Assembly: GCF_018143015.1 (NCBI RefSeq)
Contig: NC_054757.1
Location: 9,124,001-9,188,000 of the forward strand
Reading direction: 5' to 3'
Source: Lytechinus variegatus
Taxonomy: Eukaryota > Echinodermata > Echinoidea > Temnopleuroida > Toxopneustidae
DNA length: 64,000 nt
Shown here: positions 1 through 14,300 of the stretch, piece by piece
How the letters are laid out: each line of letters begins with the position of its first letter
Numbering within the stretch: the first letter of the stretch is position 1
Notes under the pieces: generated by a model
What the model saw: only the letters and a program-made list of their open reading frames with translations
Told to the model about the DNA's origin: nothing
The model's database searches: none
Program-made: the position numbers and the translations under genes

Positions 1-543
1 TGAATACTATGTAAGTTGTTTTTAAAAAATCAATGATTATAACTTTTACCACACGAGAAACAGTTGACTAATAATTGTCATGTGGTTTAGAATGCATATA
101 ACTTTGTTAAAGATAACATGCAGAAGCTAACTAAAAAGGAAAAAGTGCAAACATATTATCTTATTGACAACAACCTAAATCTTTCCATAAGAATGGGTCT
201 AAATTACTTGTTTGTATGAAAGAATTGCAAAATATGAATGTCAAAATAACTGCAACTGCTGTGTACTGTACTTCATGAGGTTTTGCGTATTTGGTGGTTG
301 TTTTTGTGTTTGCCATTGTTGTGGTTGAAAAGGTAGTTCTTTGAAACACAGTGTCACTAAAGATATAGACAAAAATATTCATTCCAGTATGGTTCAATAG
401 ACTGTTGAGCAGAGCTTACTGTTTATAACACTACCACATGGTACATGCTAAAAGCTAATGGACAAGAATTAAGTGTTTGGAATCATCGTTTGGAAGTTCC
501 CAAGTCATACTTTTATTCTGTCTGAGAAGTTAGCCAATAAGCA

Positions 544-684
544 GGGGAGTGTTGTCATGAAGTCAATATTCTGTGATTTTCACTGACTGATTTTGTTCTC
601 AGCCAATCAGGTGTGAGTATTTTAGTAGCTTATAACAACTGTCAGTGAAAGATCACCGAGTATATGTTGCATGAAATGCTCCCC
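544..684. mobile_element. Palindromic MITE, GGGAGYGTTT family, copy 1
   Basis: About 140 bases with inverted ends: GGGGAGTGTTGTCATGAA on the left and the complement ATGAAATGCTCCCC on the right. The interior carries a CCAATCA word. Related copies with the same ends and a CCAATCA core lie at 16080, 33691 and 44080. It has no coding capacity and is a non-autonomous DNA element; its superfamily cannot be assigned from these ends. Confidence 0.6.
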
Positions 685-1912
685 AGTTCATTTCCCCTTC
701 TTTAATCCAGTATATCGCATAGAGGCAGTATATGAATACAATCATTTTTTTTAAGGATTCTGTTTTGTTACATGTACTTATCTAATATTTAACATATCCA
801 CAAAGATTCACAACAGCTGTATAGCTTTCCTTTATTATTTGTGGTAGTTACTGGAAGTGAAAATCATTCTTAATTACCATCATTGCTTTCCAAATTATGA
901 AATATGAAATTAATTACTGTATTAAAAAACAATGTTGCATATATTCCTTTGATAAACTACAGATTTGTTTGCAAGATGTTTGTGCCAAATAGTAGTACTC
1001 ATTTACACAAACAAGCCGTATTTGATTATTTGAAACACTTAAGTGAAATATAAGTCAATTTCAATTATTGCCCTGAAATAAAGCCTTCAGTCTTACCTGA
1101 TGATATTTTTATTACTATTCTTTTTCTACCAATATTTCCTAATCTTGTCTTCAAGGAATGCTCCTATATTTACAGAATTGAAGGAATTTTAAGAACATGC
1201 ATTTAAAGAAATGTTGGAAATCTACCAAATAGAACCATTTTCAGCATTTCTGATTCACTCAGAGGAAATCTTTGAAAAGATTTCCAGGTTCTCTACATCT
1301 ATTTTGTGTAAATTGTATTTTTCTGTTCACTCATGGTTTCAATAATTGATATATCAAGATAACATGTACAGGTAGAATGCTTGTTCTGTTCCAGTAAAAT
1401 ACCAGCTTTTCACCCTTTTTATAATTCATCTCTTGCTTGCTGATCGTCAAAACGTAAGATGTGCCTTTCTTTGAATTTGTTGTGAATATTTCCCTTCAAA
1501 GCTGTGGTTAATGAATATTTTGTTAAATCTGTACCCTTTAAGCAACTGTTGCATCTAGTATGAATATTCCATGAGTTATTGAATTTCCCCCATAGATCGC
1601 TGTTTCAGTAGAACTATTGAACTCTTAAATTAATGTGTTGAAAATTGAAATAGCCCAGCTAGGCAGCATGAGAAAAAAAATGCTAAGTAGAACGTAATGC
1701 AAATTATTATTTTTTTCTTAGTGTTTTTCAAAGTGAATTAGTCAAAAACACAAAGAAATGATAGAATACCCTAAGTAGGGCTGTGAATCGTCTTGTCTCT
1801 CTCAATCTTCCATTCTTCTTGTCTCCCTCATGTTCTTGTCTTTTTGTTTAAAGTACCTCTATAGTAAAGGAAAGTTGTGAAAACACATAGTACTCTAAAG
1901 AAATATTTGTAT

Positions 1913-1989
1913 TTAATCTTGATGTCCAGTCGTTGCAGCTTCAATTGTATCATAGACCATGCCATTTGTGGAAAGCTGCTGGGGGGATT
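1913..1989 (-). CDS. Possible terminal exon of an unidentified minus-strand gene
   Basis: On the minus strand a strong-looking acceptor (TTCTCTTGTTTACAG) is followed by 24 codons and a stop. The tail reads SPQQLSTNGMVYDTIEAATT plus GHQD, with a YDTI tyrosine motif of cytoplasmic-tail type. The frame is also open upstream of the acceptor for about 35 codons. I do not recognise the protein and found no partner exons between here and 5300, so this could be chance. If real, a gene lies divergent to the tetraspanin. Confidence 0.22.
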
Positions 1990-2126
1990 CTGTAAACAAG
2001 AGAAGTGATTTTCTATTATAGTTGTAACCATCATCCATTGTAATAAGAATATTTGGTGATGTTTTAGATGGAGCATTTACACGCATTGTTTGACATACAA
2101 TTTAAAGTACCAAAGGTATAAGCACA

Positions 2127-2254
2127 GGGGCCCGTTGCAGAAAGAGTTGCAATAAATCGCAACTCTAAAAATCATGCGCAACTTGATTTTCAACCAATCA
2201 ACAGCGCGCATTTGGGACTTGCGTTTAATCGCAACTCTTTCTGCAACGGGCCCC
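2127..2254. mobile_element. Palindromic MITE, GGGGCCCGTTGCAG family, copy 1
   Basis: A 128-base near-perfect inverted repeat. It begins GGGGCCCGTTGCAGAAAGAG and ends with the exact complement. The centre holds AACCAATCAACAGCG. The near-perfect arms suggest a fairly recent insertion. Degenerate relatives are at 9777, 25470, 36077 and 51537. Confidence 0.75.
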
Positions 2255-3530
2255 AGGTCATGCATCCACTGTGTGGTGCATGGTGGTTGTGCATACCTTC
2301 CTTAGCTCAATACATGTATATCAGGCAGTGTGAACACTGCCTCTGCATAGCTATGAATTCCTAACACTGTTTATTGCTCACTCTTGATGCACAGAGGTGG
2401 TGCATCTTAGATTACTTATCACAGTCAATGGGAACAGACACATCAAGCAGTGCATAATCTCCTCATGATTGTATGTGTCAAGAATTTCTTTAATTAAACC
2501 CCCTCAATTTGAGGAGAAAAAAGGGATAAACATGAAAATCATAAGTGCAATATGAAAAGAAAATAAGTGTTTTTTTTCCTTGTAGGTTGGAATAATGTAC
2601 TGATAATGATCAGTACAAGATATTAGCATGAGATGTGATGTACAATCATGTAATATAGAGAATTATTATTTCTATTTTTTTCTTCTCGTTAAAAGTCATT
2701 TTTCTCTTCAATGTACCATTTTTATATCAGGTGTGGATTTATTTTTTTTCTCCCAACTGTGTGGGATTACTTTAGCTCAGCTGAAAACACGAAAATAGTT
2801 TGTGACCATTTTTTGCCTTATGCATTTTCCTGGTTTTCAACTATGCAGACTATTAAAAGAAGTGGTGTGTCTTAAAAAACAGAGAATTTTGTGAATTGTA
2901 TATTCATTATTGCTTGTCTGGAGGATTGTTAGTGTCTGATTAAAGAAACATGGAAGAGATGAAAGGTTGGAAAGGCTAGGAGTAAAGACTGAAAGACAGT
3001 CTTTAGAAAAAGTAGTTAAGATGAAAGAAAGCGAAAGAGGGCTAGAAATTGTAGTTACCAAGTGTGAAAGGCCTCTAAACAATCAAATCCTTCACACACA
3101 ACCGACTCTCCATGATCGAACGTAGCTGGCGCTATACCACAACTCTGGCTCTAACTCTGGCACTCAGCAGTTATAAATACCCTGGTCACAATAAAAAAAA
3201 ATAATTATAACAGTTATACGCAGCTACCACAGAAAGGATGACAGATGAAAACCATAAGGGAAGTTTCTAGATAGGGAGATGCAAGAATGAAGGCACTTTG
3301 AAAGAATAATACAGGGAATGAAATACTGGGAGATAGATGTGAAATGTGAATAATGAAATATTGAGGAATATAATCAATAGAAGAATAGAAAAATAATGGG
3401 AATTGGAAATGGTGAAATTGAAGACAGGTGAAAGGAAAAACATGGAGAAGAAATGTACAAATGTAATCAAGAGCTAGGCCTAGGAGCTTCAAACATTGCA
3501 TGAATATAGAGGCAACACGACAGTGAAGGG

Positions 3531-3690
3531 CAGTGGCGTACCTAGGATTTTCTCCAGGGGGGGGGGGCAAAAAAAGGTCTTCAAGTTCAAAGGAGCGGGC
3601 CACGGAGTCAGTTGTGACTCGTCGCCATGTCGCATGGGTTGTGACGGGCAATATGCCCACCCCCGTACTAGGTACGCTATATAGTGGTGA
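3531..3690. mobile_element. AGTGGCGTACCTAG poly-G element, copy 1
   Basis: It starts CAGTGGCGTACCTAGGATTT, continues into a run of G, then GTCTTCAAGTTCAAAGGAG, and ends near ACTAGGTACGCTA, roughly the complement of the start. The same start, G-run and GTCTTCAAG module recur at 31010 and 42981. It is a short non-autonomous element. Confidence 0.65.
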
Positions 3691-5311
3691 AGGGGGGGGG
3701 GTGAAGACAAGATGAAAGGCTTGATCGACAAAGTTGGAATTAAGGAGAAACTGAGAAAAATGAAGAATTTATTCAATTCAACGGTTATTTCCGAATCACT
3801 GATCACACTTTGGCATCGTAATGGTTGCAATTAAGCCATTCATTGTTAGCTAATGATCAACTTTTCTCAAATGACCTTTGCGATTTTTCCATTATAGGAT
3901 GAGCACTAACATTTTCAAATGAAAATGTTGCGTAAGTATTCCCGGCAAAGCATTCTAATTCTAAGAATGAAAGCCATTGTATAGAGCAGGTGACTAGAAT
4001 AGTACATCAAGGGTAAAGTTTTTTTTTTTTTTTAATCTGTTTGCTTTGTTTTCTGGTCCTGTAACATTTAGACCATAGTTTGGGCTACTGTCAAATACCA
4101 GTGATTAAGAAGACTTTGTTACTATTCAGCTTGGATGTGATGAAAAGAATATTTCAAGAGGAATACCTGAATAATCATCAAATCACAAATGCCTATGTCA
4201 GTGAATTAACCAACTTCAACGGTTTATCTCGAATAACCTTTTATACTGCTTGTGCGCAGTTTACAACCGTGAACAGGCTTATATACCAGAGGTGACAACT
4301 CTGAAAGCAAAGCTTGTGAACAAGTGCACAAAATTCGTTTAAGAAAATTTATGAAATATCTTTGGAAGGTTCAAGAATAAAGAACAACACAGGAGAAAAT
4401 TATGGCAAAAACCATAAACATGAAAGGAACATCATGAACGGCTTGAAAGAAAGAAATTTGTGATCAGGCGCTCTTCTGCATGGGGAAAAATCCGATTTTT
4501 TTTTACCACAAACGATGCTCCCTCCTGTGACTCATGTTACTCCTCCAAGGCCAATGTCAGTTTTTAATATGTTGAACGGTTTGAAGTTCAAGTCAGTTTA
4601 ATTTAAATTTCAGGCTATGCCAACATTGTAGATTACAATAGGCCTACATCTGCTCTTATGAAAATTTAATATCGCCATCATGCAAAGCGCTTAGATAGGC
4701 CTATAGTAGGCTGCCGCGGTGCTGTACAGACGAAAGAAAACAATTAAATCGAATTCAAGGGGACACCACGTACCCCGTCCCCCCTAACTGGGATCGCGGC
4801 CCATACCACCTGCCTGCCATCATTTTCCCCAATTCTCACCGTCATCCTCAATCTCATCTTCATTTCTATCAGGGGCCGCGGAACGGTTTTTAAGGTGGGG
4901 GGGGGGGGCGGGGGCCGACCACGGCAAAAAATCACAATTATATATGGTAACTTTTACGTTGTTGTACACGGTGGGGAAAAAAGTGAAGCCTCCCCCCCGC
5001 TTCCGTGTTCCCTGTATATTACAAGGTGTGATAAATTATGAACGTTCTGCCCAATCTGGAGATTGGGGGGAGCCCGGTGGGGAGTTGAACTCGGTTCATT
5101 TTAATTGCGGCTTTTCGCGAGTACGAGTGAGCACGTGGGTAAGCACTCTGGGTAATCAATACTCTCTACAAGCAGGTGCATTATGAATATGCGGACTTTC
5201 CCGATCGAGTGACGTGAGCGCTCTCTCTTCTAGTTATACTCTTAGGCAACATAATCTCTCCAGTATTATATCGACAGTCCAGCCAAGCCAAGCCAAGGTC
5301 CGACAAGTAAA

Positions 5312-5389
5312 ATGCCTTCTTTTCGAAAACCTGATTGTGGTCACACAACATTAAAGGTGCTTGTGGTGATTTACAACATCTTCTTTTGG
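5312..5389 (+). CDS. TSPAN15: Tetraspanin exon 1 (start, TM1 first half)
   Basis: The ATG sits in GTAAAATGC and opens a 26-codon exon, MPSFRKPDCGHTTLKVLVVI then YNIFFW, ending at a GTAAGT donor. The phase-0 end joins exon 2 to give FFW-LVGTTLLAVGIYAEIE, the expected TM1-to-small-loop sequence. This assignment decides the gene's start, since no in-frame ATG near exon 2 could supply TM1. The exon is far from the rest of the gene (9.4 kb intron). Confidence 0.85.
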
Positions 5390-8300
5390 GTAAGTGACGT
5401 AAACCCTGCTATTTTCTGGTAACTGGACTAAAGCACACGATATTTCAAAAACAAACTTTCTCTTGATACCGCCAGTGATTTTGAGCAGACTGGTGACTGC
5501 ATCTGCGCCCGAAGGTGCGGCTGGATGCTGTTGCTAGCTGCCGTAGGAAAATCCGTTGCGGGGGGGGGGGGGGGGGGCAGTCAAATGTATTGCTGTAACG
5601 CTAAACAAGTTTTTTTGCGGGCTTCATTTACACATTTTGCCACTTAACAAGGTAAGGGCAAGTCCAAGAATTCGCGCACGTATACATTTCAGAGGGTTTA
5701 ATGACCCGAAAAATAGTGTTAAATGACTTTGATCATGTTGATTTGATTGAATACTCTCATGATGGTAGACATCTAGCTAGGAGAAGAATAATCATGCAAA
5801 AAAATTGTGACATATGACCCTGACCTTGACCTTTTAGAGAGAAAAGGTGTGCCGTTACGTATGGGATGCCGTTGAGAATTCTCTGAAAGTATTTCACTTG
5901 ATAACTTGAAACTTAGGCTGCATTTAATCGACACTTTTTTTACCCTAGAATCATGATTCAAATCACGATTCTGCAGAATCACGATTGCGTTTAGTCGAAA
6001 GTGGAAATAAACGTCTTTCAAATCACAAACATGAAACACGGAAAAAGGGGCGTTTTGAAAGACGTTTCTGTAGAATCACGAACGAAAAAGGTCGTATGAA
6101 CGATATCGTGATTTGAATCATGATTCTATGACGTCATTGTGTCGTGCTTCTTCTGGGTTTGACTCAAAGGCGCGCGCTGTGTTTCGTGCAGGTTAATTTT
6201 TGTGGAGCAGTAGTGCCAGTGTAGTACCGGTATATGCCAATTGTCACGTGCATTTAGGAATTATCATTCTGTGTATTGTACCCCCGGGGTTGTACTGCAG
6301 CATCATTTGTATATTTCATTGTTTTCATCAATCCTGTCTTCAAGTTCCAAAGGCAACTATACTTCCTGTGTCAAACTGCGCACTGTGATGCGCACTGGAT
6401 CGGCCCGAATTCAGGGAGAAACAGCGTTAGAAAGATGGTCGTATAAACGCTGATTCTGTCGGATCGTGATTCATGTTGCTGTTTTGAATCATGATTCAAA
6501 TCGTGATTCAAATCATGATTCTGGGTTTAGGTCGCATAAACGCAGCCTTAGTGTGATAGAAGTCACAATACTGTAGTATATCTAAGGCAAGTTTCATGCC
6601 ATAAGCCAAATCTCTCTAATTACAGACTCTAATTAAACAAATTAATGACATGTTACGTATGGGACATTTTGTCCCCAAACTTAGAACGTACACAATTTTC
6701 CCCATAATTCAAAAATTGAAATAATTTGAAATATGGAAATAACAAGAGTATCTTTCTTTTAAAATGTTCTACTGAGACGTATTTGATATGACTGAAGGGG
6801 AAATTAGCCATTTCAACCTTTTTATTACTTGTTTTTCATGGTTTCATGAATTATGTATTTCTGTTGTTTTTATTTTTTTCATGTTTTTCCATTTTCCATT
6901 TTTTTTTAGCTTTGATTGTATTCATTAATCAGTATTCATTACAAATCAGTCTTTAAAAACTAAAGAAAAGGTCATTAATCACTTTTTAGAGCACTCTTGA
7001 TATTTGTTTTTCCCATTCAATCTTCCCATTGACATTGTGTGTAAATGTCCCATACGTAACAATATTTTATTTAACTTTTAATTAAAAAGTAAACTCTATT
7101 TTTGAAACTTTTTGTGGTATAACATTTTCATACTTAATAAATTAGAACTTCCCAGAGATGCAACAATACAAGTATTGTATTATGAGAAATAACTTAAAAA
7201 ACATCCTCAAAATGTTACGTATGGGACATTCCATCCTTGGACAAGACCTAATTTGCATAATTAATTAGATGACACCACTTTTTTCTGCCGAAAGTAATAA
7301 GATGTTAGGGGATTCATGTCCCACCTATGACTACATGTAAATCTCAGAAGTTTTGTTTTCATTTTCTATAATTTTTCATTTTTTATAATTGTCCCATACG
7401 TAACGCCCATTTTACCAATTATGCAAATTAGGTGCCCCAAATTAGCATAAATATGCATATTATCAAATTTTCCTTTATGAAATTTTAAAATTCAACATTT
7501 GGGCTTTCTTACCCCACCAAAGATAACTTCTTAAAGGTCAAGTCCACCTCAGAAAAATGTTGATTTGAATCAATAGAGAAAAATCGGACAATTGCTGAAT
7601 ATTTCATCAAAATCGGATGTAAAATAAGAAAGTTATGACATTTCAAAGTTTTGCTTATTTTCAACAAAATAGTTATATGAACGAGTGCTTTACATTATAC
7701 AAATGAGAGAGTCGATGATGTCACTCACTATTTTGTTTTTTATTGTTTGAATTATACAATATTTCAATTTTTAAGAATTTGATGATTAGGACCTCCTTGC
7801 CTTAAGCACAAAATGTTAAAATAATGGAATTCCACTTGTTCAGGTAGGAATGAAACTTCATTTCTCATGACAATGATGAGAAAATAAAAATATTTCATAT
7901 TTCATATAATAAAATACAAAAGAAATAGTGAGTGACGTCATCAATTCTCTCATTTGGATGTCACTGGCTTGTTCATATAACTATTTTGTTAAAAATAAGC
8001 GAAACTTTGAAATGTCATAACTTTCTTATTTTACATCTGATTTTGATGAAATCTTCAGCATTGTGCTTGTTGCTATTGATTCAAATCAACATTTTTCTGA
8101 GGTGGACTTGACCTTTAATTATTTCATTTTTCATACATGTTTGAATGATATGTCTCCCTTATTAATGTTGCAGCAGTGAATATCTAATGCATTAAAATAA
8201 TTTGTCAGTTTTTTTTTTTTTTTAGTTCTTGGAGGAATAAAAAATGAATAAACATATTTTCATGTAGTAGAATACAAAAGACCAAGTGGAGTTATTAAGA

Positions 8301-11300
8301 CATCAGTTTTGCTATTGAAGACATGCACGGTGATGTGCATTTTTCACCACTGGAACTTATCTCTAAAATGTCATTTATACTGATAATATTCCTTATCCGA
8401 TTTTGATACAAATTTTCAGTGGAATTTTTCTGTTCACATAATTTTCAGCCTTGAGTACCCCCTTTTAATGACACACTGTCAGTCCAGTGTCATTCAAGCT
8501 TGGGTGATAGATGCAAGTACATAAGGGGTAACATCATGTTGGAGGTCACATCTATAGAAAGGTACAAAGGTCATTTGAGGTCAAATGTTAAAGTTTATTT
8601 GCAAGACTCTATGTTATGACAAATAAGTTTGCAACAGTTGCTATCTTTTCAACCAAACTGGATTAGGGATAACCTTATTATTACAAAGACCTGTATATTG
8701 GATGACAAAAGGTAAGGTGAAAGGTCATGATTTCAAATTATGTTAAACTTTACTGACTAGACCCATGTGACTCCTAGTAGACAACAGTTCCAATTACAAC
8801 CAAGCCTGGACAGTGATAAATGTACTTGGGGTAAAGATGTTGCAATACATGTACTTTCAGAAAGGTCAGAGGTCATTTTAAGTCAAACTTTTTTGTGAAA
8901 TCAAACTTTGTCAGGGATGTACTTGGAAAGTGAAATCGTCATCTGTAGTCACTGTTGGGCACAATCTTGCTATTGCCTTCTATTTAAAGACACTGTTTTA
9001 TATTTAGTTTTAGATTGCTACCACAATATAATCTTTTATTATAAAATTATACCAGTTTGTAGTCTTTTTATATGTAGATTTACTGCAGAATTCTAATTTC
9101 ATGAATTTTAATTAATGAATACAAAATAATATAATGCAATCTATGAAAATTCATATAATATATAACCCTATAGATTATGTAATTTTTTATTGCAATCATG
9201 CAGTCCACTGCAAAAATCATAAAATGCCCTCCCCCTTCTTCAAAATAATTGGGACTAATAGAGCTAAGCACTTGAAAGTTTTGTAAATTCTCCCCAAAAT
9301 TAAAGTGTAAGGTGTTCAGATATTCTAGTTCATAGACATTGACCAGTTTTGTCAAACATGCAATCATTTAGGCAGGTTTTTTTCAGTTTGTGTAAAGTTC
9401 AGTCAGGCTAGTAAACTGGTTTGTCTGTGGAGCAATTTAGTATTGCCCAATTAATCTACGGTGTATACAAATTAAAAACCATATAATGATCATATTACCA
9501 CCTTGTTAAGTGTGAAATCCTTTTAATAATGTGGTCTACTGATTTAATTGTCAAAAATTCACTTTGGTCTGTGTCAAAACAAAAACAAACCAAATCATGG
9601 ATCAAAAAACCTACGCTACACACATTGATGTACACACCCAAGAAAGAGTTCCCGAGTGAGTCATTTAAAGAGGTTCCCATCGATTCAAACAAGGTGAAAC
9701 TATGAGTCAAGTTTCTGATCGTATCCTGGATACCACTTAAGTAGTATCCTGCCAATCCGAGCATAGCGAATAGCCCAGGGGTCCTTTGCAGAAAGACTTG
9801 CGTTCAAACGAAAATGAAAAATTAATTGCAAGTCCCAAATGTGCGCTGTTGATTGGTTGAAAATCAAGTTGCGCATGATTTGAAGAGTTGCAATCGATTG
9901 CAACTCTTCCTGCAGTGGGCCGCAGGACAGTATCTGAAATAGTCTTCATGTCCAAGACCCCATACATAAAGTTGTATTCTAATAAATTCTTCAATGAAAT
10001 GGTTGAACACGGAGCAGTCCATAAATGTTAAAGTACTGGCATAAGAATAATAATATTTAAAATGAAAACAGGTCAAATTTTCATTTACAACAACAGAACT
10101 TTTGAAAGTAATCTATCAAATGAGTTTTGAAATTGGACGATTTTGTGACTGAATTCGATGAGCTTTGGATCTTACATGTAGCTCTAGAGTCAGGCATTTA
10201 GCTACTGTGTGGGTTTTTGAGAAGCTAGGGGCTTCCTGTCTTGATACAGCTATGTTGATGGATATTGACTTATACTAGTCTTTTATTCAGACACTTGTCA
10301 AATACTGAAGTAAGAATTATTATATTATTAAAATAATGATGAAATTGCTTATCTTTACTAAGATAGCTACAGTAATCTTGGGGCTATATATGTCCATTTT
10401 TTTGTCTCTCCTTTTTCTGGGACTTGTTGCCAAACCACTTTGAACTTTCGGTAATTGCTACTGGGTCTGCACCATCTTCAGTTCTTCCTGCATGTTCTAT
10501 TCTAATCCTAGCTTGTCTACAACCAGTTTGGATGTTAACCATTTGGTCTAATTGCCATTTAGCACATCCACCATTCACCATTTTGTCTAATTTCCAAGTA
10601 ATTCAGTCAGGCTAAAACATGTATACCCATTTTGTCCAATATTCTTTCGGTCTAAAACAATGACACAGTCTATTAAAATGACCTGTTTATGAATCAAATC
10701 TTCATTTAACAAAAGTGCATAATAACGAAGTGGTAATTTAGATCATGTTTCGGTATTTACTACTTAGTGCATTTCATTGGTTATTGACCAAACAGCAAGT
10801 ATGCTAAAAGTTGATAGAAGGCCAAATAGGTTTTGGCATTTTAATAGATTATCTAAAGTCCACCACCATATGCTTGTAGAAAAAGTGAATTTTATATCCC
10901 AGAATTTAGCCAATTCTATGATCTTAATCTAACATGAAGTAGGCCTATTTTACATGTAGAACTCATGTACATATCAGTTTTCATATTTTTTTTTCGGAAA
11001 GGTGTTCTTTACTACTTATAGTTGTTATCTTGTAAAAGATATGACCAGTAGAAATATGGAAATATAAACCTTGAAGTGATTCACGATAGAGTATATTATG
11101 TTACAAAATCATTATGAAGTATATGACATTGCATTTGCAAACCATATACCGGTAGTAATAATCTTATATCATCTTTATATCCTTGATATTCAGGTATACA
11201 CTTGGTTTTGATACTAATAATTATGATTTATGATTTGCTACAAAACAATTTTCCCAAAGGAATATACTTCTGAGATTAACAATATTCTTTTAGATGTGCT

Positions 11301-14300
11301 CACTTATTTTGAAATAAAACAGAACGAAACGAGAACAACTCCACCAACACTAGCAGAAATATGGAAAATTGGAGGCTGGGATAAGATTCCATTCAGTTTT
11401 AATTTTTTTTATTAGTTTACAACTGTGAACCATTTTATAGGTAGTTCGGTACCTGAGCATGATCGGTTAAGGGTTCGCATTGAGGTGAAAATTTTTTTTT
11501 AAGGTACTTTTATCAAATTTGCTTTTAAAATAATCTTTGATATCTCAGGTTTCAAAAAACTAAGTTTCATGAAGATTGATGATTCCGAAAGTACCGGAAT
11601 AGTCCATTTTATTCATGGGGGTGCTGCTACCTCTCATCACGGACGGACATTTTTACTCAAATTAAATTCACTCTAGTTTTATTGTTTTTAAAGTTACTCT
11701 AATTTGGTTTGGATGTTCTTGCACTCTGAACATTTCTCTATTATCAGACATAATATAGTAGAAAAAAAATATTGGGAACTAATTTTTTTTGGTAGGTGTT
11801 AACATTTCCATTTTGAAATTTCCGTCCGTGATGGAAAAAAAGATGAAAAGTTTTTTTATTCTTTATCAGAGTAGAAATAAAAAATAAAAAGGTTTAGAGG
11901 TATCTCTCTAAACACTGTACATTATTTTATTTGAACATGGCTAAATTCCATACATTTTATCCATATCATAAAGTCAGTCAAAAATGATCACGGACGGACA
12001 TTAATTTGATCACGGACGGACAAAGTTAATTCACTCAAATTCATTTCACTCTAGTTTTATTGTTTTCAAAGTTACTCCAATTTTTTTAATGGTCTTGCAC
12101 TCTGAACATTAATCTATCATCAAACATAAATTAGTAGGGAGAAAATATGGGAAGTAAACTTTCCTTGTAGATGTTAACATTTCCGTCCGTCCGTGATGAA
12201 ATTAATGTCCGTCCGTGATCATTTTTATTAGGATAATGTCTATGGACTCAGCTTTTTATTCTTTATCAGAATAGAAACAGAAAATAAAAGTGTGTAGAAG
12301 TATTTCACTGGACACTGTTCATCATTTTATTTGAACATAGCTAAAATCCATACATTTTATGCATTTAATAAATCAATGAAAAATGATCACGGACGGACGA
12401 GTGAAATACTTGTGGAAAGATTCATATATGCAAATGAGAAACTTTGCTGAGCAGATTATGAGTTTAATTTTAGCTTCTAATTGCAGTGAAAAATGGCTCT
12501 GAGAATTATTCAGAACTCAAATGGAATAAGCCTACAACTCTTCACAATTTTTTGTGATATCTTTGTTTGGCCGTTATTGGGGCTATATTGTTGTCAGGAA
12601 AATTGTTAAGCATTATTGGAATGCAGATAGAGTTGAAAAGCTGCATGTACATGTATATGCAAAAAAAGCGGGAAACAAAGTATGGCAAGAACAAGTCCAA
12701 AGCTGTAGATTTCATCAATTCAAGCTTGCAGAAAGTGATGGAGAAGAAGTAGAATGCAATGCATAATCTGATAAGCAGAAAAATCAATTTTTCCATGTAC
12801 AAACTTATGGATTCACAATGCTTCTAACAGAACATAGGTTTGTGAAAATTACATGAATACCTTTTTTCGAAGTCCATTTTGGAGCTAATTTTAAGCAAAT
12901 CGCTTATCTGGTAAACTGTGAAAATGCATAAAGCTTGCAATGTAGTGTTTAGAAGTTAAGCTTTGGATTGGAATATCAATTTCAATTTTGGATTCGGTCA
13001 GGGCCTAAATACATGAGGGCTGTTGATGTTATGGGGTGTCTCCGCTTTGATATATGCAAAAGATGGATTTAAAGAGAGCCCCTGACAAGTGTTGAACCAA
13101 CAAACAAGCATAAGGATCAGTGACCTGTTAATCTTTTAGATTTAGTTTTTGGACCGTAAAAAAACATCTTTGCTCTTGGAAAATTAATGCCTAAAATCAT
13201 CATGATCATAAAAATACTTGTATCAACATGATCAATAATCAACTAGCTGTTGATTTTGAACCTACTTGTATTCTACACTTTAAAAAGACAATAGGGGAAG
13301 GCAGGGTAAGTTGTGACACTTTTTGCATTTTGCACGTTAGAATTGATATGACTAGTAATATTGTAGAAATAAGTACCTTACCTTTAAATTTGATTCTTGG
13401 GAAATATTTTTCACCTATATATAACTTTCTACCCCCACGCTGAATGTCATTGTGACCTTTGAAAAAAAGGATGTCAAATTGCTCAACTTGCCCCATCTGT
13501 GGGGTAAGTTGTGCCATCGTCTGGGGTAAGTTGAGCCACAAAAACTATGTAAAAAATGTATGCGGGAAGAACCAGGATGTCAATTTTTCATTTAAAGTCT
13601 TTTCACTTGCTAATTCTCTATGAATACTAACATCTTCTGAAAGTAAAAGGACTGTCATGTGAATTTGCTCCTTTCTGCCTGCATATCAATGGCTTTTTAC
13701 GTTTTTTTTTTTTTTTTTATTATACAGTTGTACATCACCTATTCTTTACGTTCGATTTTGACAAGAAATGTGTTAAGAGCAATCGTATGTCTAGATTATA
13801 CTGTGCGTCTAGCATAGAAATCAAGTTGCTACATCTTAAATCAAGTTGCAGCAACTTGATTGAAGTTGTAGCAACTTGATTGTGCAACTAATACTGTTTA
13901 ATATTATTAAAATATGTACAAATCATCAAAACAATTGCATTTGTTTACCGAAAAAGTACTAAGAACTTTTTACAGAGTACTTCCATTGTATTTTAATTGT
14001 GTCCGTCCGTGATGTCCGTCCATGATGTCCGTCCGTGATGGAAAATATTTGCAATTCTCTCGGAAGTTTGATATTGGTTAAGAATTCAATATGCTGAACA
14101 TAGAAGCTAACATACCCGAGTGTTAGGTGCATTAACAATAATTGGTCCATGTAAAGCTGTTTAGATAGAAACAATAAAAATGTACAAAAATTCTAAAAAC
14201 CACATTTCTATCTTGTCCGTCCGTGATATGGCACATTTAGTGGATACCTGTGTTTGTAGGTAACCATGGCAACAAACTTTTTTAATCATTCAGCATACTA

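Larger units (their letters stand above)
1..5311. other. Repeat-rich region upstream of the tetraspanin gene
   Basis: No confident protein gene is visible here. The stretch is AT-rich and holds small palindromic transposons near 544 and 2127, a poly-G repeat near 3531, another G-tract repeat near 4870-4920, and one weak minus-strand terminal-exon candidate at 1913-1989. The last ~130 bases before the tetraspanin start contain no TATA box. A TGACGTGA (CRE-like) sequence lies near 5210, but there is no other support for a promoter element. Confidence 0.6.
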
